From contig CM070562.1 of assembly GCA_036346405.1 (NCBI GenBank), positions 112,442,412 to 112,506,411 on the forward strand: a stretch of 64,000 bases of DNA, in the 5' to 3' direction. Position numbers and translations under genes: made by a program. Within the stretch, counting starts at the first letter, position 1. Every line of letters starts with the position of its first letter. The notes below the pieces were generated by a model, which saw only the letters and a list, made by a program, of their open reading frames with translations, was not told where the DNA came from and ran no database searches. This document shows, piece by piece, positions 44,638 to 56,568 of this stretch. Origin of the DNA: Phyllostachys edulis. Taxonomy: Eukaryota > Streptophyta > Magnoliopsida > Poales > Poaceae.

Positions 44638-46905
44638 ATGACAAAACGGAGCAAGGAGGGAGGAGGTGACCTCGTGTACACGAGTGATCTAGGGAGGTCC
44701 AACGTAATGAACCTTGTTCTTCAAACCCTCGTGGATGAGGGCAAGCTAGAGAGTTTGGCGAAGGTTCGTGCTCCTGGATCGGAGACGGTGCCCGCGCCCC
44801 GTCCTGACGAGGCAGTAGTTTTTGTTGCTTTCCTCGATGCTGGCCTTCAGATTCCCTACATCGAGCTCATCTCCGCGGTGCTTCGGCTTTATGGGATGGA
44901 GTTGACGCGATTGACGCCGAACTCTATCGTAAAGTTGGGAGTCTTCGACTGAGATCAGCCAGAGCCAGCGGTGAGGGGTGCCTTTTCACATACCTTCACG
45001 ACGAGCGTTGTTAGCCGAAGAAGAAGAAAACCATTGGCGAGACACTCAATTTTGGCAGTGTCAATTTCCAACCCAAGGCGTGGTGCCAAATGTATATCCC
45101 TGCCCCGGCGGCGCGGAACCGTTGGGAGACAGATTGGACGCGGAGGTGGTTCTACCATACCTCTCCGGTGAAGGACGGTTTCCAATCTCGAGGTGGGCTG
45201 ATACAGCTTACCGCCACTCCCGTGATTGTTCTTACCTCGAGGGAGGAAGCCCTTCTCCATGTCCTGCTTGATACGATGAAGCGCCTCTCCACACGGGATC
45301 TGGTGGAGGAGTTCTGCACCTTCGGGATCTTGCCTTTGGCCAAAGAGTGGAGGGTGGAGCTCGGGGCTCCAAAGTCCCTGCTCCCCATCCTTACCGTGGA
45401 GGGCCACGAAGTTATGGTTTTACTTTTCTCTGGCCTGTTGCCCTGTTTTGTGTGGGGTTTAGACTAATCCGAGCTTGGTTACCTTGGTAGTCATGTCCAT
45501 TGCCGAAGCAGCGTGCGCCGCGGAGCTGCTTTTGGGCCCTTACACGGACGAAGAGCATGCGAAGCGTCGCTTGGTTGTGAGGGAGGGGCGGTTGAATCGC
45601 GCGTATGACGCATCGGTTTGCCTTTCTGAGTGCCCAGACCCCAATGCAGGGAAGAAGAAGCATGCCCGCGTGCCTGAGGTCGAAGACGCGGGTCCGATTG
45701 CGGCGGCTCCCCTTCGCATCACCTTCCCTCGTGGTGGCGACAATCCTTCGCATAGTGTGGAGGACATTACAGAGCAACCGACCAAAAGGGTGGCCGAAGG
45801 CACCCCGGAGCGGATTGAGTGCTCCGTGTCCAGCAGCTCCTCGTCTGACGAGTATGCCATTTCACCCGTGGAGGGTGCCTAACCAGAGGACGTCGGTCGT
45901 ACTATGTCGGAGGTAGACAAGGCGATAGGCACGTTTGGTGTAATGCGCCTTGTTGTGAAAGAGTCCTCCAGCGTTGACACCCTGTCGCATATTTATGGAG
46001 GGGACGCTGAAGTCATCGGGGATGCTCCTGCTACCCTACGGTTGACTACTAGTAAGCATTTTTGTTGTTACTTTTTACTGTTGGGGAGTGACGATTTGAC
46101 TTCTATTGGTGGTGCAGTGGTAGGTGATGAGGGTGGCAAGGGGGTGGTGTTGACTCCGCTTCGACGTGTTCCGAGGCGGCGCCCTCGCCAATGTTCGCCC
46201 TGGCTGCTATAGGGGCGGTGGACTTGGGTCCATTGTGCTGCACCGACTTCAAGGTGAGCGAGGGTGCTACCAGTGTTTGCGGGGCAGTTGCTGACTTTGC
46301 CGCCCCGCCCCTTGTGTGGGAACTCTTTCGGAAGATGTTACTGAAGGACATGTTCCGAAGTATCGAGGCGAATGCCACGAAGGTTTGTTTTACCTAGCAT
46401 CCCTGCTCTTCGTTTTTTCTGTTGTTCTGATGTTCTGCTGCATGCGTAGATCTTGATGCTGTCGCGGGCCATTGATGATGACATTTCTCAAGGCTTCGCT
46501 GAGATACAGAAGAGGGTCGATGCGGAGCATGCCCAGAGCAGCACCCTGAGCATTGAACGTGACTCTCTTGCCAAGAGGATGAAGACCTTGGAGGCTCGGG
46601 TGGCGGACCTAGAGGCGGAGCGCACTGCCCTTCGAGGTGATGTGGAGGCTCTGCGGGGCGTCCGGGCAACCCTTGAGGAGGAGATCCAGGCGGAGCGGGG
46701 TCTGTCGACCGCCGTTGGTCTTTTCGCCTGGAAGGCGATGGAGGCTCTTGAGGGAGTTGTGACGGATCTCGGCGTTGTACCTCTTACGAGGCGCCGCCGT
46801 CCGGCCGAGATGGACATAACCTTGGAACGTCTTCGGTGTGCCGGTGAAGTGTGCCTACCCGCGGCTCGCCAAGGTCACTTGGTTAACGACCCTAGCCTCC
46901 CTTGA
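44638..46905 (+). pseudogene. Antisense multi-exon accessory gene of the Gypsy element
   Basis: The ATG at 44638 starts MTKRSKEGGGDLVYTSDL. The frame reaches IELISAVLRLYGMELTRLTP and stops at 44950. Homologous sequence resumes in other frames: NFGSVNFQPKAWCQMYIPAP, RWFYHTSPVKD and SREEALLHVLLDTMKRLSTR up to about 45402. After likely introns come 45475-45882 (acidic, Ser-rich end), 45904-46050, 46191-46383 and 46453-46905. The last is a coiled coil with alternating Leu/Glu/Arg (about residues 20-110). The N-terminal part is the type called 'putative gypsy type transposon' (Pfam Transposase_28) in grasses, from memory; its function is unknown. This copy has a stop and at least one frameshift, so it is probably inactive. 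Confidence 0.72.
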
Positions 46906-47932
46906 CAAGGTGTGATGTGTTCATATGGATACCCTTGCCGCTCGGTCCATTGCAGTGGCAACAGTCGAGGAGGTTGGCACCACGCAGCGTCGGACGCGGA
47001 AGGCTAGCAAAGTCCTTCAGAAGGACTTACAGGCGTTCTTGGGTCATGAGGCATGACGAGTCATTCGGTGGTCGAGCCTAGCGAGCAAAGGAAGGCTCCG
47101 ACGGGGACTTCAGCGGAGGAACTGGAGGCTGGCAAGCGGGGGTCCACCCACGGAGATAAGGTGTGACCCCCCGCTTGCTGCTAGAAAGCTAGGGTCTTTA
47201 GTTTGTAGTTGTGTGCACTCTGTTTTTGTTTGTTGCGCCTGGAGAGGTTTTTGTAGAGGTTGACCCCTTTTGTGTAATGGCCTCTCCTTAATGAAAATTA
47301 TATTTTCGGATGGTGGTTGTGTCCCTGGCTCTCGTTATTTATACTTATCCTTGGCGACTTACATAGGGCGAATGACACCTATTTAAGCGTCCCGCCCGGT
47401 GGAGGCCCCGACCCCCTGGAGGGCAGAGGAGTAAGGCTATGGCCTCGATGTGGGGGTCAAAGGATGAGCGCATTCTCTTGTCCATTTGGCCCCTGCGGGT
47501 ATGCTACCGGGGCGTAGTGTACCATAGCGCCAAGTGGCGGCAGTGGGAGAAGGCGAATCCGGGTGGCCCTATGGAGGAATTCCGGCTTTTTTCGGGAGTG
47601 TAAGGCGGTGAGGGTGTGAGAGGAGATACGGGCTTTCTGGGGATTGCCAAGCTGTGAGGCCGATAGGGCCCTTGGATGAGGATTTGCTGGAGTAGGCGAC
47701 GCGCATGGAGGTGTGGGACTTTGTCCCATAATTGTGTTGCGTTGTGTTTAAGTTGTACTGTGTGCAATTGTGTGGTGAGGTTGAGTTGTAATCGTTGGTA
47801 GTGATGTGCCACGTATGTTGCAGGGCTGAGTGTATTTGTAACGTATTTTCATTATATGGGGCATGCTGCTCGGTGCTTGTATGCTTTGTGTGTGATTAAT
47901 ACTGTGATTGTTGCCTATTATGTCTTCATTGT
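46906..47932. other. Downstream flank of the antisense gene
   Basis: Short frames only. A last small exon or 3' UTR may run to about 47290, where TTAATGAAAATTATA precedes the arrays. Nothing else is recognisable. Confidence 0.4.
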
Positions 47933-50900
47933 TTTTGCGAGGGGGGGGGGGCGAGGGCTCGCGCCGTTCTCCATACTTTTTTAGATAGGGCTTCATGGAG
48001 CCCTGACTTTTTTTTGCAAGGGGGAGGCGAAGTCTCGCGCCGTCCCGCATATTTTTTTTAGATAGGGCTCTAGGGAGCCCTAACTCTCTTTTTTTTTGCG
48101 AGGGGGAGGCGAAGCCTCGCGCCGCCCTTCATACTTTTTTAGATAGGGCTCCGGAAAGCCCTAACTCTCTTTTTTGCGAAGGGGAGGCGAAGCCTCGTGC
48201 CGTCCCCTATACTCTTTTAGATAGGGCTCTAGGAAGCCCTAACTTTTTTTTTGCGAGGGGGGACGAAGCCTTGTGCCGTCCCCCATACTTTTTTAGATAG
48301 GGCTCCGAGGAGCCCTAACTCTCTTTTTTTTTCGAGGGGGAGGCTAACTGTAGATATCATGGGGATATACTCATGATCTTAGGTGATGAGACAATTGGCA
48401 ATAGCATTTGAGTTTTGTTCAAATTTGAGTTTTCAGCAAATGTCAGGATTTTTAGTAGAACCGTTTAAAGGCGATGCGACCATGAATCAGTCTGACCTTA
48501 AGTTGTGTGGCGGTAATCTGGGATCATGATTATACTGATTGGTAGATAGCGGTAGCTTAATTCCAAATAAGATGTTTTGGGAGTTCGGTCTTCATTGAAA
48601 ATCGAACGACCCTTGATTATTGGGCGATGCGACCGAAGATCGGTAATCTGCATGTAACTCAATGGTTGTCTGGGTGTGTTGCAATTGTCAGCCATTTTGG
48701 AGTTTTGACTTTGGGATAGGTCAAGTTCATGAGCTTGAGTGCATATGTGTTGCATGATGCATGTTTTGGCTAACGTGGGTCAAGTTGTGAAGAACCTGTT
48801 CCCAAAATCGATTTCTTTGTCTATTGTTGTGCGGGGCGCTTGGAGGTCAACGACGGTCAGCGGTGAGGATGATCGGGACTAAGCTTGGAAGTGAGGTTGA
48901 AGCGATCAAGGATGCCGGGTGAGGTCTATGGACTCAAGCATGGCGCAAAATTGACAAAGGTGACCGAACAGGCAGTTCGGTGTGACGGCTTAGATCAAGC
49001 GGCATGGGGGTCGGTGCAAGTGCCTTGGTGGTTCCGGTGGGATCCGGACGGGAGAGACTTGCCGACATGATGAAATCCGTTGATCAACCTACACGTGGCG
49101 AAGCAGGCGATTGCTTCACCAAGATTGGACTCGGTCTTCGGAGAAGGATCGAGAAGGGGTATTTTGGTAATTTCACCAAATACCACCTTGGTAACCTTTT
49201 GGCTAAACCACAGCGCGAGACGATGCATGGAGAAGTAGTTTAGGTCAAGAAAAAGTGAAGACGACGCTTTGAAATGCATGCGTGTGTGACCCGTTTGTGT
49301 TGGGCCTTAACGGGAGCCCATTAGGGTTAACTCTTCTAGAAGTTAGGCCTCACTATAAATAGGAGTGGGTTGCTGTCCAGCAGCCTTGAAGCCTTCATTT
49401 GCAAACCCTAGTTGGTGTCTTAGGGTTTTGGAGAGAAAAGTGAGGTTCTAGGGTTCTAGAGAGATGATGTGATTGTGTGCTCTTGAGTGACCTCTTGTCC
49501 TCCAGGTTGGAGTGGCTGTAAACATCCATCAAACACAAATCAATCCAAACAAGATTCTCAAAGATGAGTTTATCCTTTGTTCTTGCTTTCTTTCCTTGAT
49601 GATTTTGTGTTTTTGATGTCTTGTTAGTTTTACCTCGAGTACTTGCTGTGATTTAGCTTGCTGTGACATGTGGGAGTGCATCTAAGATCATCTTGATCAT
49701 TCTTTACCCACGAGCAAGGTTTAGATCATGTTTAGGTTTGAAACTCGGTTTTGAAACCTTCTTCGTTCGATTCGAGAAAGGTAGGAACTTTGACATGTAT
49801 TTAGTCAATCTTTGCTTGAAATAGGTTCCTAACCTCCATAGGAAGGTGTGTTTCAAATCTCGTAGAATTTGGCCAAGCGGTTCAAGAGTTGTGCCAATTT
49901 TAGTTTTAAATCGTCCGATTTGTTCGAGGAAATTGGTACAACCGCCTTGTTTGCCTCTGGTTATCTTGAACATTGGTACAACTTGCCCGTTTGCTGTGGT
50001 TGTCTGGAATTTCCTGATTTCTTTAGCACTTCCTCGATTTTGTTTCTTTGAGCTTTGGGGTTAGGAGTGGATTCAACACAAGACTTTCTCGTGGCAATCA
50101 TTGATCTTCATAGCTCTCATAGCTATTGAAGTAATTTACAAGTTGAATCCATTCAAAGTGAAAAAGAATTTGTGCTCCTATTCACTCCCTCTAGTCGCCT
50201 TTCCGGTCCTACACTAACCCTCGCGCTGTCCCCTATACTTTTTTTAGATAGGGCTCTGAGGAGCCCTAACTCTCTTTTTGTGAGGAGAGGCGAAGCCTCG
50301 CGCCGTCCCCCCATACTTTTTTAAATAGTGCTCCGGGGAGCCCTAACTCTTTTTTTTTGCGAGGGAGATGCGAAGCCTTGCGCCGTCCCCCATACTTTTT
50401 AAAATATAGCTCCAGGGAGCCCTAACTCTCTTTTTGCAAGGGGGAGGCAAAGCCTCATGTCGTCTCCCATAGTTTTTTAGATATGGCTCCCCAGAGCCCT
50501 AAATTTATTTTTTGCGAGGGGGAAGCGAAACCTCACACCGTCCCCCACTTTTTAAGATAGGGCTTCGGGGAGCCCTAACTCTTTTTTTTACGAAGGGGAG
50601 GCGAAGCCTCGCGCCGCCCCCCATACTTTTTTATATAGGGCTCAGAAGCCTAAATTTATTTTTGAAGGAGGCGAGCCTCGTGATCCCAATTTTTTAGATG
50701 GGGCTCGAGCCCTAACTCTTTTTTCGAGGGGGCGAGTCTCGCTGTAGATCCCCATACTTTTTAGATGGGGCTCAGGGGCCTAACTCTTTTTTGAGGGCGA
50801 GCCTCGTGCGATCCCCATACTTTTTAGTTGGGGCTCGAGGAGCCTAACTCTTTGCCGGGAGGAGGCGAGCCTCGCGATCCCCATACTTTTTAGATGAGGC

Positions 50901-51595
50901 TCTGGGAACCCTAACTCTTTTTTTTGCGAGGGGGGGTGAAGCCTCACGCCGTCCCCCATACTTTTTTAGACAGGGCTCGGGGGAGCCCTAATTTGTTTTG
51001 CGAGAGGGTGCGAAACCTCGCGCCGTCCCCCATACTTTTTTAAATAGGGCTCCGGGGAGTTCTAACTCTTTTTTTCTTGCGAGAGGGATGCGAAGCCTCA
51101 CGTCGTCCCTCATACTTTTTTAGATAGGGCTCAGGAGAGCCCTTTTTTTTTTAGGGGTAGGTGAAGCCTCACGTTGTCCCCCCATACTTTTTTAGATAGG
51201 GCTCTAGGGAGCCTTAACTCTCTCTTTTTGCGAGGGGGAGGCGAAGCCTGCATGCGTCCCCATACTTTTTAGATGGGGCTCGGGGGCCTAATCTTTGTGA
51301 GGAGGCAAAACCTCGCGTCGTCCCCATACTTTTTAGATGGTGCTCAGGGAGCTCTAACTCTTTTTGAGGGGAGGCGAAGCCTCATTGTCCCCATACTTTT
51401 TAGATGGGGCTCGGGAGCCTATTTTTCTTGAGGGGGCGAGCCTCGCGCTGCCCCATACTTTTAAATGGGACTCAGGGAGCCCTAACTCTTTTTCTTGAGG
51501 AGAGCCGAAGCCTCATGTTGTCCCCAATACTTTTTAGATAGGGCTGCAGAGCCTAATTTGTTCTTGAGGGGAGGCGAAGATCGACGTCGTCCCCC
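47933..51595 (+). repeat. ~77-bp tandem array (about 24 units), split by a solo LTR
   Basis: Unit: TTTTTGCGAGGGGGAGGCGAAGCCTC, GCGCCGTCCCCCATAC, TTTTTTAGATAGGGCTC, then CGGGGAGCCCTAACTCTC. About five units lie at 47933-48348 and about nineteen at 50214-51595. Spacing is 76-81 bp in most, 63-67 bp in units near 50640-50890 and 51270-51540. Each unit holds two potential hairpins: GAGGC-GAA-GCCTC and AGGGCTC...GAGCCCT. Confidence 0.92.
48349..50213 (+). mobile_element. Solo LTR, Copia (SIRE-like), 5-bp target duplication
   Basis: 1865 bp from TGTAGATATCATGG to GGTCCTACA, flanked by CTAAC at 48344-48348 and 50214-50218. The last ~40 bp match the ends of the Copia LTRs at 15829 and 25346, so it is a relative of that family, in plus orientation. 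TATAAATA box at 49354-49361. It has no primer site, no coding frame and no second LTR, consistent with LTR-LTR recombination. It interrupts the 77-bp array. Confidence 0.88.
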
Positions 51596-51664
51596 TTGGT
51601 GCGCTTTGGTCCTAGGACTAAATGTCGTGTCGGGGTTAGCCTTGTGCGCGTCTTCGTCTAGACA

Positions 51665-52258
51665 CGCGTGCGGAGGGCATCGGTGTGCACCGAGGTCGAA
51701 GACCATGCGCGGTGTCTGTTGATACACTCATGCCTGCGGAGGGCATCGGTGTGCACTGAGGCCGAAGGCCATGCGCGGTGTCTGTTTATACACATGCCTG
51801 TGGAGGGCATCGATGTGCACGGGGGCCGAAGGCCATACGCGGTGTCTTTGTTTATACACTCATGCCTACGGAGGACGTCGGTGTGCACCGGGACCAAGGG
51901 CCATGTGTGATGTGTTTGTTTATACACTCATGCCTACGGAAGACATTGGTGTGCACCAGGACCGGGGGCCATGTGCGGTGTCTTTGTTTATACACTCATG
52001 CCTGTGGAGGGCATCGGTGTGCACTGGGACTGAGGACCATGCGCGGTGTCTTTGTTTATACACTCATGCCTACGTAGGGCACCGATGTGCACCGGGACCG
52101 AGGGTCATGCGCGGTGTCTTTGTTTATACACTCATGCCTGCGGAAGGCATCGGTGTGCACCGGGACCAAGGGCCATGCACGGTGTCTTCGTTTATACACT
52201 CATGCCTGCGGAGAGCATCGGTGTGCACAGGACTGAAGACCATGCGCAGTGTCTTTTG
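51665..52258 (+). repeat. 68-bp tandem array (~8.7 units)
   Basis: Unit: ATGCCTGCGGAGGGCATCGG, TGTGCACCGGGACCGAGGGC, CATGCGCGGTGTCTTTG, TTTATACACTC. ATGCCTRYGG starts at 51730, 51794, 51862, 51930, 51998, 52066, 52134 and 52202, so spacing is 68 bp except one 64-bp unit. GCGCGG, GTGCAC and GCCTNNGGAGGGC make local inverted repeats. It lies between integrase and the 77-bp array. Confidence 0.93.
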
Positions 52259-52389
52259 CCACAGTGGTGGGCTTGTTACGGCTTGTTCATTAAATGGGGG
52301 CAAAAATGCCACAGGTTACACTTGTTTTTGTACATGCCCATGCCGTATAAAAGCAACGGGGCAGTTTCTCGGGCGCATCCTGTTTTTAC

Positions 52390-53405
52390 AGTCCTTAAGG
52401 ATAGAACTTTCGGAGGCTCTTTGCGTTCCATGTGTGGCTCAATTGCTGTCCCTATGGTGTTGCGATGTGGAAGGAACCGACCCGGGTGCTACGGGTGATG
52501 ATGTACGGCTCCTCCCATTTGGACTCCAGCTTGCCCATGGTCGCTGGATTTGCGACTCGCTTGAGAACCATGTCGCCTGGTGCTTGGGGTGAATCTTGAT
52601 TTTTCGGTTGTATGCTCGTGTGATGCCTTCGCTGTACTTGGACATGTTTGATATGGCCTATGCGCGGTGCTCTTTGAGGAAGTCGAGGGAGGGCTAGCTC
52701 CTCCAGATCGACTTTGGTTGTAACAAAGACTTGTCAAATCAAGCGCCCAGGGTCATGGCTTCATCACCGAAGAGGAGCTTGAACAGAGAGAAGCCTGTAG
52801 CCCTTGTTGGCGATGTGCGGAGTGCCCATAGGGCTTTGTGGAGCTCCTCAAGCCAGAGTCCCTTTGGAAGTCCCACAGGGCGTTTCTTCAAGCCCTCTAG
52901 TAGGTTGCCGTTGGCCCAATCGACTACCTCGTTGGACTTAGGGTGTCCGACGGATGCGAAGCACACTGTTATGCCCAAATTTTGGCAAAATGCTCGGAAC
53001 GCCGCCGAGTCAAACTAGGTGCCGTTGTCGGTGACGATGTCGCGCGGTACCCCATACCAGCAAATTATGTTTTTTCACATGAATCGTTGCGCTGCCGTGG
53101 CCGTGATTTTGGCGACTGGCTCGGCTTTGACCCATCTGCAGAAATATTCGATGGCGGCGAGCAGCGGAAATGCCCCTTAACCGTGGAGTGCGGTCGATGA
53201 TATTGAGCCCCCATTGTGCGAAGGGCGGACAAGAGTTAGGGATCTGGCGGGATCGAGGTGCTTTGTGTCTTGGTATCCGCTGGCACCTGGCGATTTGAAA
53301 CGAGGTCTTGTGCGTCTCGAAGTGCAGTTGGCCAGTAGAAGCCTTGGCGGAAGGTTTTCCCCACGAGGCCCCGGGGTGCTTGGTGCGCACTGCAGAGACT
53401 CTCAT
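52390..53405 (-). pseudogene. Gypsy integrase, degenerate
   Basis: The minus frame 52978-52739 carries CFASVGHPKSNEVVDWANG and KALWALRTSPTRATGFS, the end of the integrase core; the expected catalytic Glu (QVERANG) is Asp (VVDWANG). The upstream core (53405-53010) is spread over two frames. HQAPGDMVLKRVANP (about 52590-52545) is the C-terminal domain. Inactive as written. Confidence 0.82.
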
Positions 53406-53553
53406 GGATGTCCTTGAGGAGGGATCGACCCTCTTCTCGGGGCGAACCTTTGTAGGAAGAAGCGCGAGCGCCCCCCTCGTAGAATCCCCTTGAATGACAT
53501 GGTAGTTTTGACCTTATAGCCAGGCGCTTTAGCCGTTCGCATCTTCGGGTTTG

Positions 53554-54201
53554 TCACCTGCGAGGTATTTGAGGATGATGTCCCGCCAGTTCGACTCTGC
53601 CACAAGGAGCACTACTCGCGCAGCCCCTGGTGCTTCGGACGCAGCCCCTTATGCTTCGGGCATAGCCCCTTATGCTTTGGGTGTGGCCCCTTGTGCCACC
53701 GAAGGTGCACCAAGTATCTCGTAGAAGACTTCCGGGGGGGTTGGCCTGAACTGGCCATTTTGGTGGCCAGCCTATCTGTTTGCCGTTGTCGCCCACAGGT
53801 ATTGCCTGAGCGGTGATCTTGGGGAAGTGTGTAAATCTTGCCCTGCAGTGGCGAATGTGGCCATTCGAGGCCCTCTTCACCGTAAGCGACACATCGAGTG
53901 GCTGCCACCCGGTAGAATCGCTTTTGATGATCTGCGCTTTGCTCGGCGTCCTATCTTTGTGGAGGCCCAACAAGAGCGCCTCGTACTCTAAGGCGTTATT
54001 TGTTGTTGGGAAGTTGAGGCGAGCGGCGTGAGATACGCTTCGCCTGTCCGGGGCGACTAGAATGGCCACCGCGCCGGCTCCAGCAGCGCACCAAGATCCA
54101 TCGGTGTATATCATCCATGGTGCCTCATGTGGGGCAGATGGCTGTCCCTCGGTGCGTGGGGCCCATTTGGCCACGAAGTCGGCGCTAGCTCGGCTGCCCA
54201 T
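53554..54201 (-). pseudogene. Gypsy RNase H region
   Basis: MIYTDGSWCAAGAGA holds the first catalytic Asp of an archaeal-type RNase H, and NNALEYEALLLGLH the Glu region. After that the frame shifts and the remaining residues are in other frames. The 3' part (53612-53700) is a small repeat of GCCCCTTRTGCTTYGGGC. Confidence 0.8.
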
Positions 54202-54244
54202 TTGCCTATTCTGCCCGAGGCGTGTTTGTTCTGAAGCATCAATG

Positions 54245-55393
54245 CTAAGATGTCATGACTGTAATGGAGTGTGCCAGGAAGTAGTGCCGGAGCTTGCACG
54301 AGGCCATGAATAGGGCACATGCCAGCTTCTCAAGCTCTATGTACCGGACCTTGGCCCCCTGGAGGGCCTCCGAGACATAGTATACTGGACGCTGGCCGTT
54401 GCTTTCTTGGACGAGGACTGCGCTCACCACTGAGGAAGAGGCGGCGAGGTACAGTAGAAGGTTTGCCCCTTGCTTCGGGCTAGTCAGGCTTGACAGCTGG
54501 GTGAGGTATTGTTTAAGCTCTTGGAATGCCTTCTGGTAGTCGTCCATCCATTGGAACGGCTCCGTTCCTTGGAGTGTTTTGAAAAATGGCAAAGCCCTTT
54601 CATTGGCGAGGCAATCGTGAGAGGCGGAGGTGCTCTGTCGACTTTGCACCTCGCGGGTGGTGTGAAGGGGTTTCATTTCTTGGACAACCCTAATTTTTTT
54701 GGGCTTAGCCTCGATACCCCTCGCAGATACGAGGAACCCTAGGAGTTTGCCCGTCTTTACGCCGAAGGCGCATTTCTCTAGGTTGAGCTTGATTCCCTCG
54801 GCCCGAAGGCTAGCGAAGGTTTCTTGTAGGTCCTTTGCATGTGTGCTTGCGATCTTGCTCTTGATTACTATGTCATCCACGTACGCTTCCACATTGCGGT
54901 CGAGATAGCCAGCTAACACCTTTGTGATGAGGCGAGTGAAGGTCGCATCCACATTCTTCAGGCCGAAGGGCATGCAAGTGTAGCAATATGTGCCTATAGG
55001 GGTGATGAACGCAGTCTTTGGTTCATCTTCTTTGGCCATGAGCACCTAATGGTACCCGGAGTAGGCGTCCAGGAAGCTAATGAGCTCACAGCCCGAAGTG
55101 GTGTCCACTAGTTGGCCGATGCGGGGCAGGGAGAAATCATCCTTCGGACATGCCTTGTTAAGGTCGGTGAAGTCATCACACATGCGCCGTTTGCCCGTTT
55201 CTTTCTGTACCTGGACGGGGTTGGCTAGCCACTCTGAATGTTTAATCTCGCGAATGACACCTACCTTCAGCAGCTTGGCAATCTCCTTCTTTGTCGCTTC
55301 TAACCGGTCGGCGGACATGCGCCGTAGTTTCTGCTTCTTCGATGATGCGTCGCCTCGGATGGCTAGGCGGTGCTCGATTGTTCCCCGTACCAT
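54245..55393 (-). pseudogene. Gypsy reverse transcriptase, nonsense-mutated
   Basis: Nearly complete domain: MCDDFTDLNKACPKDDF, LDAYSGYH, then a TAG stop at 55046-55048 where Gln is expected. In the same frame it continues ILMAKEDE-like to MPFGLKN and the YVDD active site (54883-54872), followed by the RNase H-like connection (YYVSEALQGAKVRYIELEKL). Apart from the stop it is one of the best preserved parts of the element. Confidence 0.92.
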
Positions 55394-55742
55394 GCCAGGG
55401 ATGTCCTCCGGGCCCCAGGCGAAGACATCCGCGTTGCTACGGAGTACTCTGAGAATGGCGTCGTGTGCCTCGCCGGTGTCTCTGCTCCGAGGGCCACTGT
55501 GCTCTCTGGGGAGTCGTCATTTAGGGAGACTCTCAGAAGCTGCCCCTGCGGCTTTGGCTTCAGCACCCACTTCGCTGAAGGTGGGCTTGGTTGATCTCTT
55601 TTGTTCAACCCGACGGTGTGGACATGTCGGGCAGGTGAGAGTGCTTCTAGCTCCGTTTGCCTTGCGAGGTCCTGGTCCCCTCGCACCGTGATTATGCCTT
55701 CTTGTGCGGGAATCTTCATGCATAGGTAGTTGTGGTGGGCTA

Positions 55743-56231
55743 TCACACCGAAGGTGTTGAGTGTAGCCCGGCCGAGGATGCATTGTATTGGTACTGCATT
55801 TGGGCAATGTCAAATTTGACGACCTTGGTCCGGGATGCAAAGTTATCACTGAATGTGACGGCCAGGTCGATCTGGCCTAGGGCCGTCACAGGCCTCCCTC
55901 CGAAGCCTATTAGGGGTATGCCTGGGGGTGACAGGTGGTCTCGGGGGATCATCATCTTGTCGAAGGTGTCTACGAACAGAAGGTCGGTCGTGCTTCCTCC
56001 GTCAATGAGAATGCGCCTGACCTCGAATTCCGTGATGTTGGCGAAGATGACGAGGGGGTTTTGGTGTGAGAAATACACACCCCGAGCATCTTCTGGGCCG
56101 AAAGAGATTGGTATTTCAGCGTAGCGAGGTGGGCCGAATATGGGGTATGTTGCGAGGTGATGAATCTGTCGGGCGTATGCGCGACGTTGCCTTTTCGAGG
56201 GCATGCCGAGCGAGGATCCTCCGGTGATCAT
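55743..56231 (-). pseudogene. Gypsy protease region
   Basis: Frame of 162 residues with LIDGGSTTDLLF, the retropepsin Asp motif in its usual D-G-G-S context, and GIPLIGFGGRPVTALG. It runs out of frame near 55743, where a second frame (55746-55363) carries NYLCMKIP and leads into reverse transcriptase. Confidence 0.85.
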
Positions 56232-56568
56232 GTTGATGATCCTTTGTTGGTGCTCGCCTCGACACCCTTGTATGCGGGGTCTTGGTGGCAGGGCAAGAAG
56301 TTTTTTTTTTTATCGAAAACAGAAAGGGAAGGACCCCTATTGTATAAATATATTAAACAAAAGAGAAAAAGAATACAAAGAGAGGGAGAAAGAATGTACA
56401 AGTAATCCCCAACAGAATTTTACCTAAATCTCTCAACCAAACCACAAAAACTTCGCGTAGAGAAGGTTTGACTCGATGGATAACCAAAGCAAACGTATCC
56501 CTAAACGCCCTTTTCCAAGCAGGGAAAGACAAAACTCCCTCCTTGAAGATGATGTTATTTCGATGGAG

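Noticed and set aside
47933..52258. Possible CRISPR-like array
   Set aside because: Units are contiguous tandem repeats without unique spacers, inside a plant retrotransposon.
51771..52592. 273-residue plus-strand frame, the longest in its area
   Set aside because: It runs through the 68-bp tandem array, which happens to be open in several frames; repeated CTGTEGH-like phrases follow the DNA repeat and no domain is visible.
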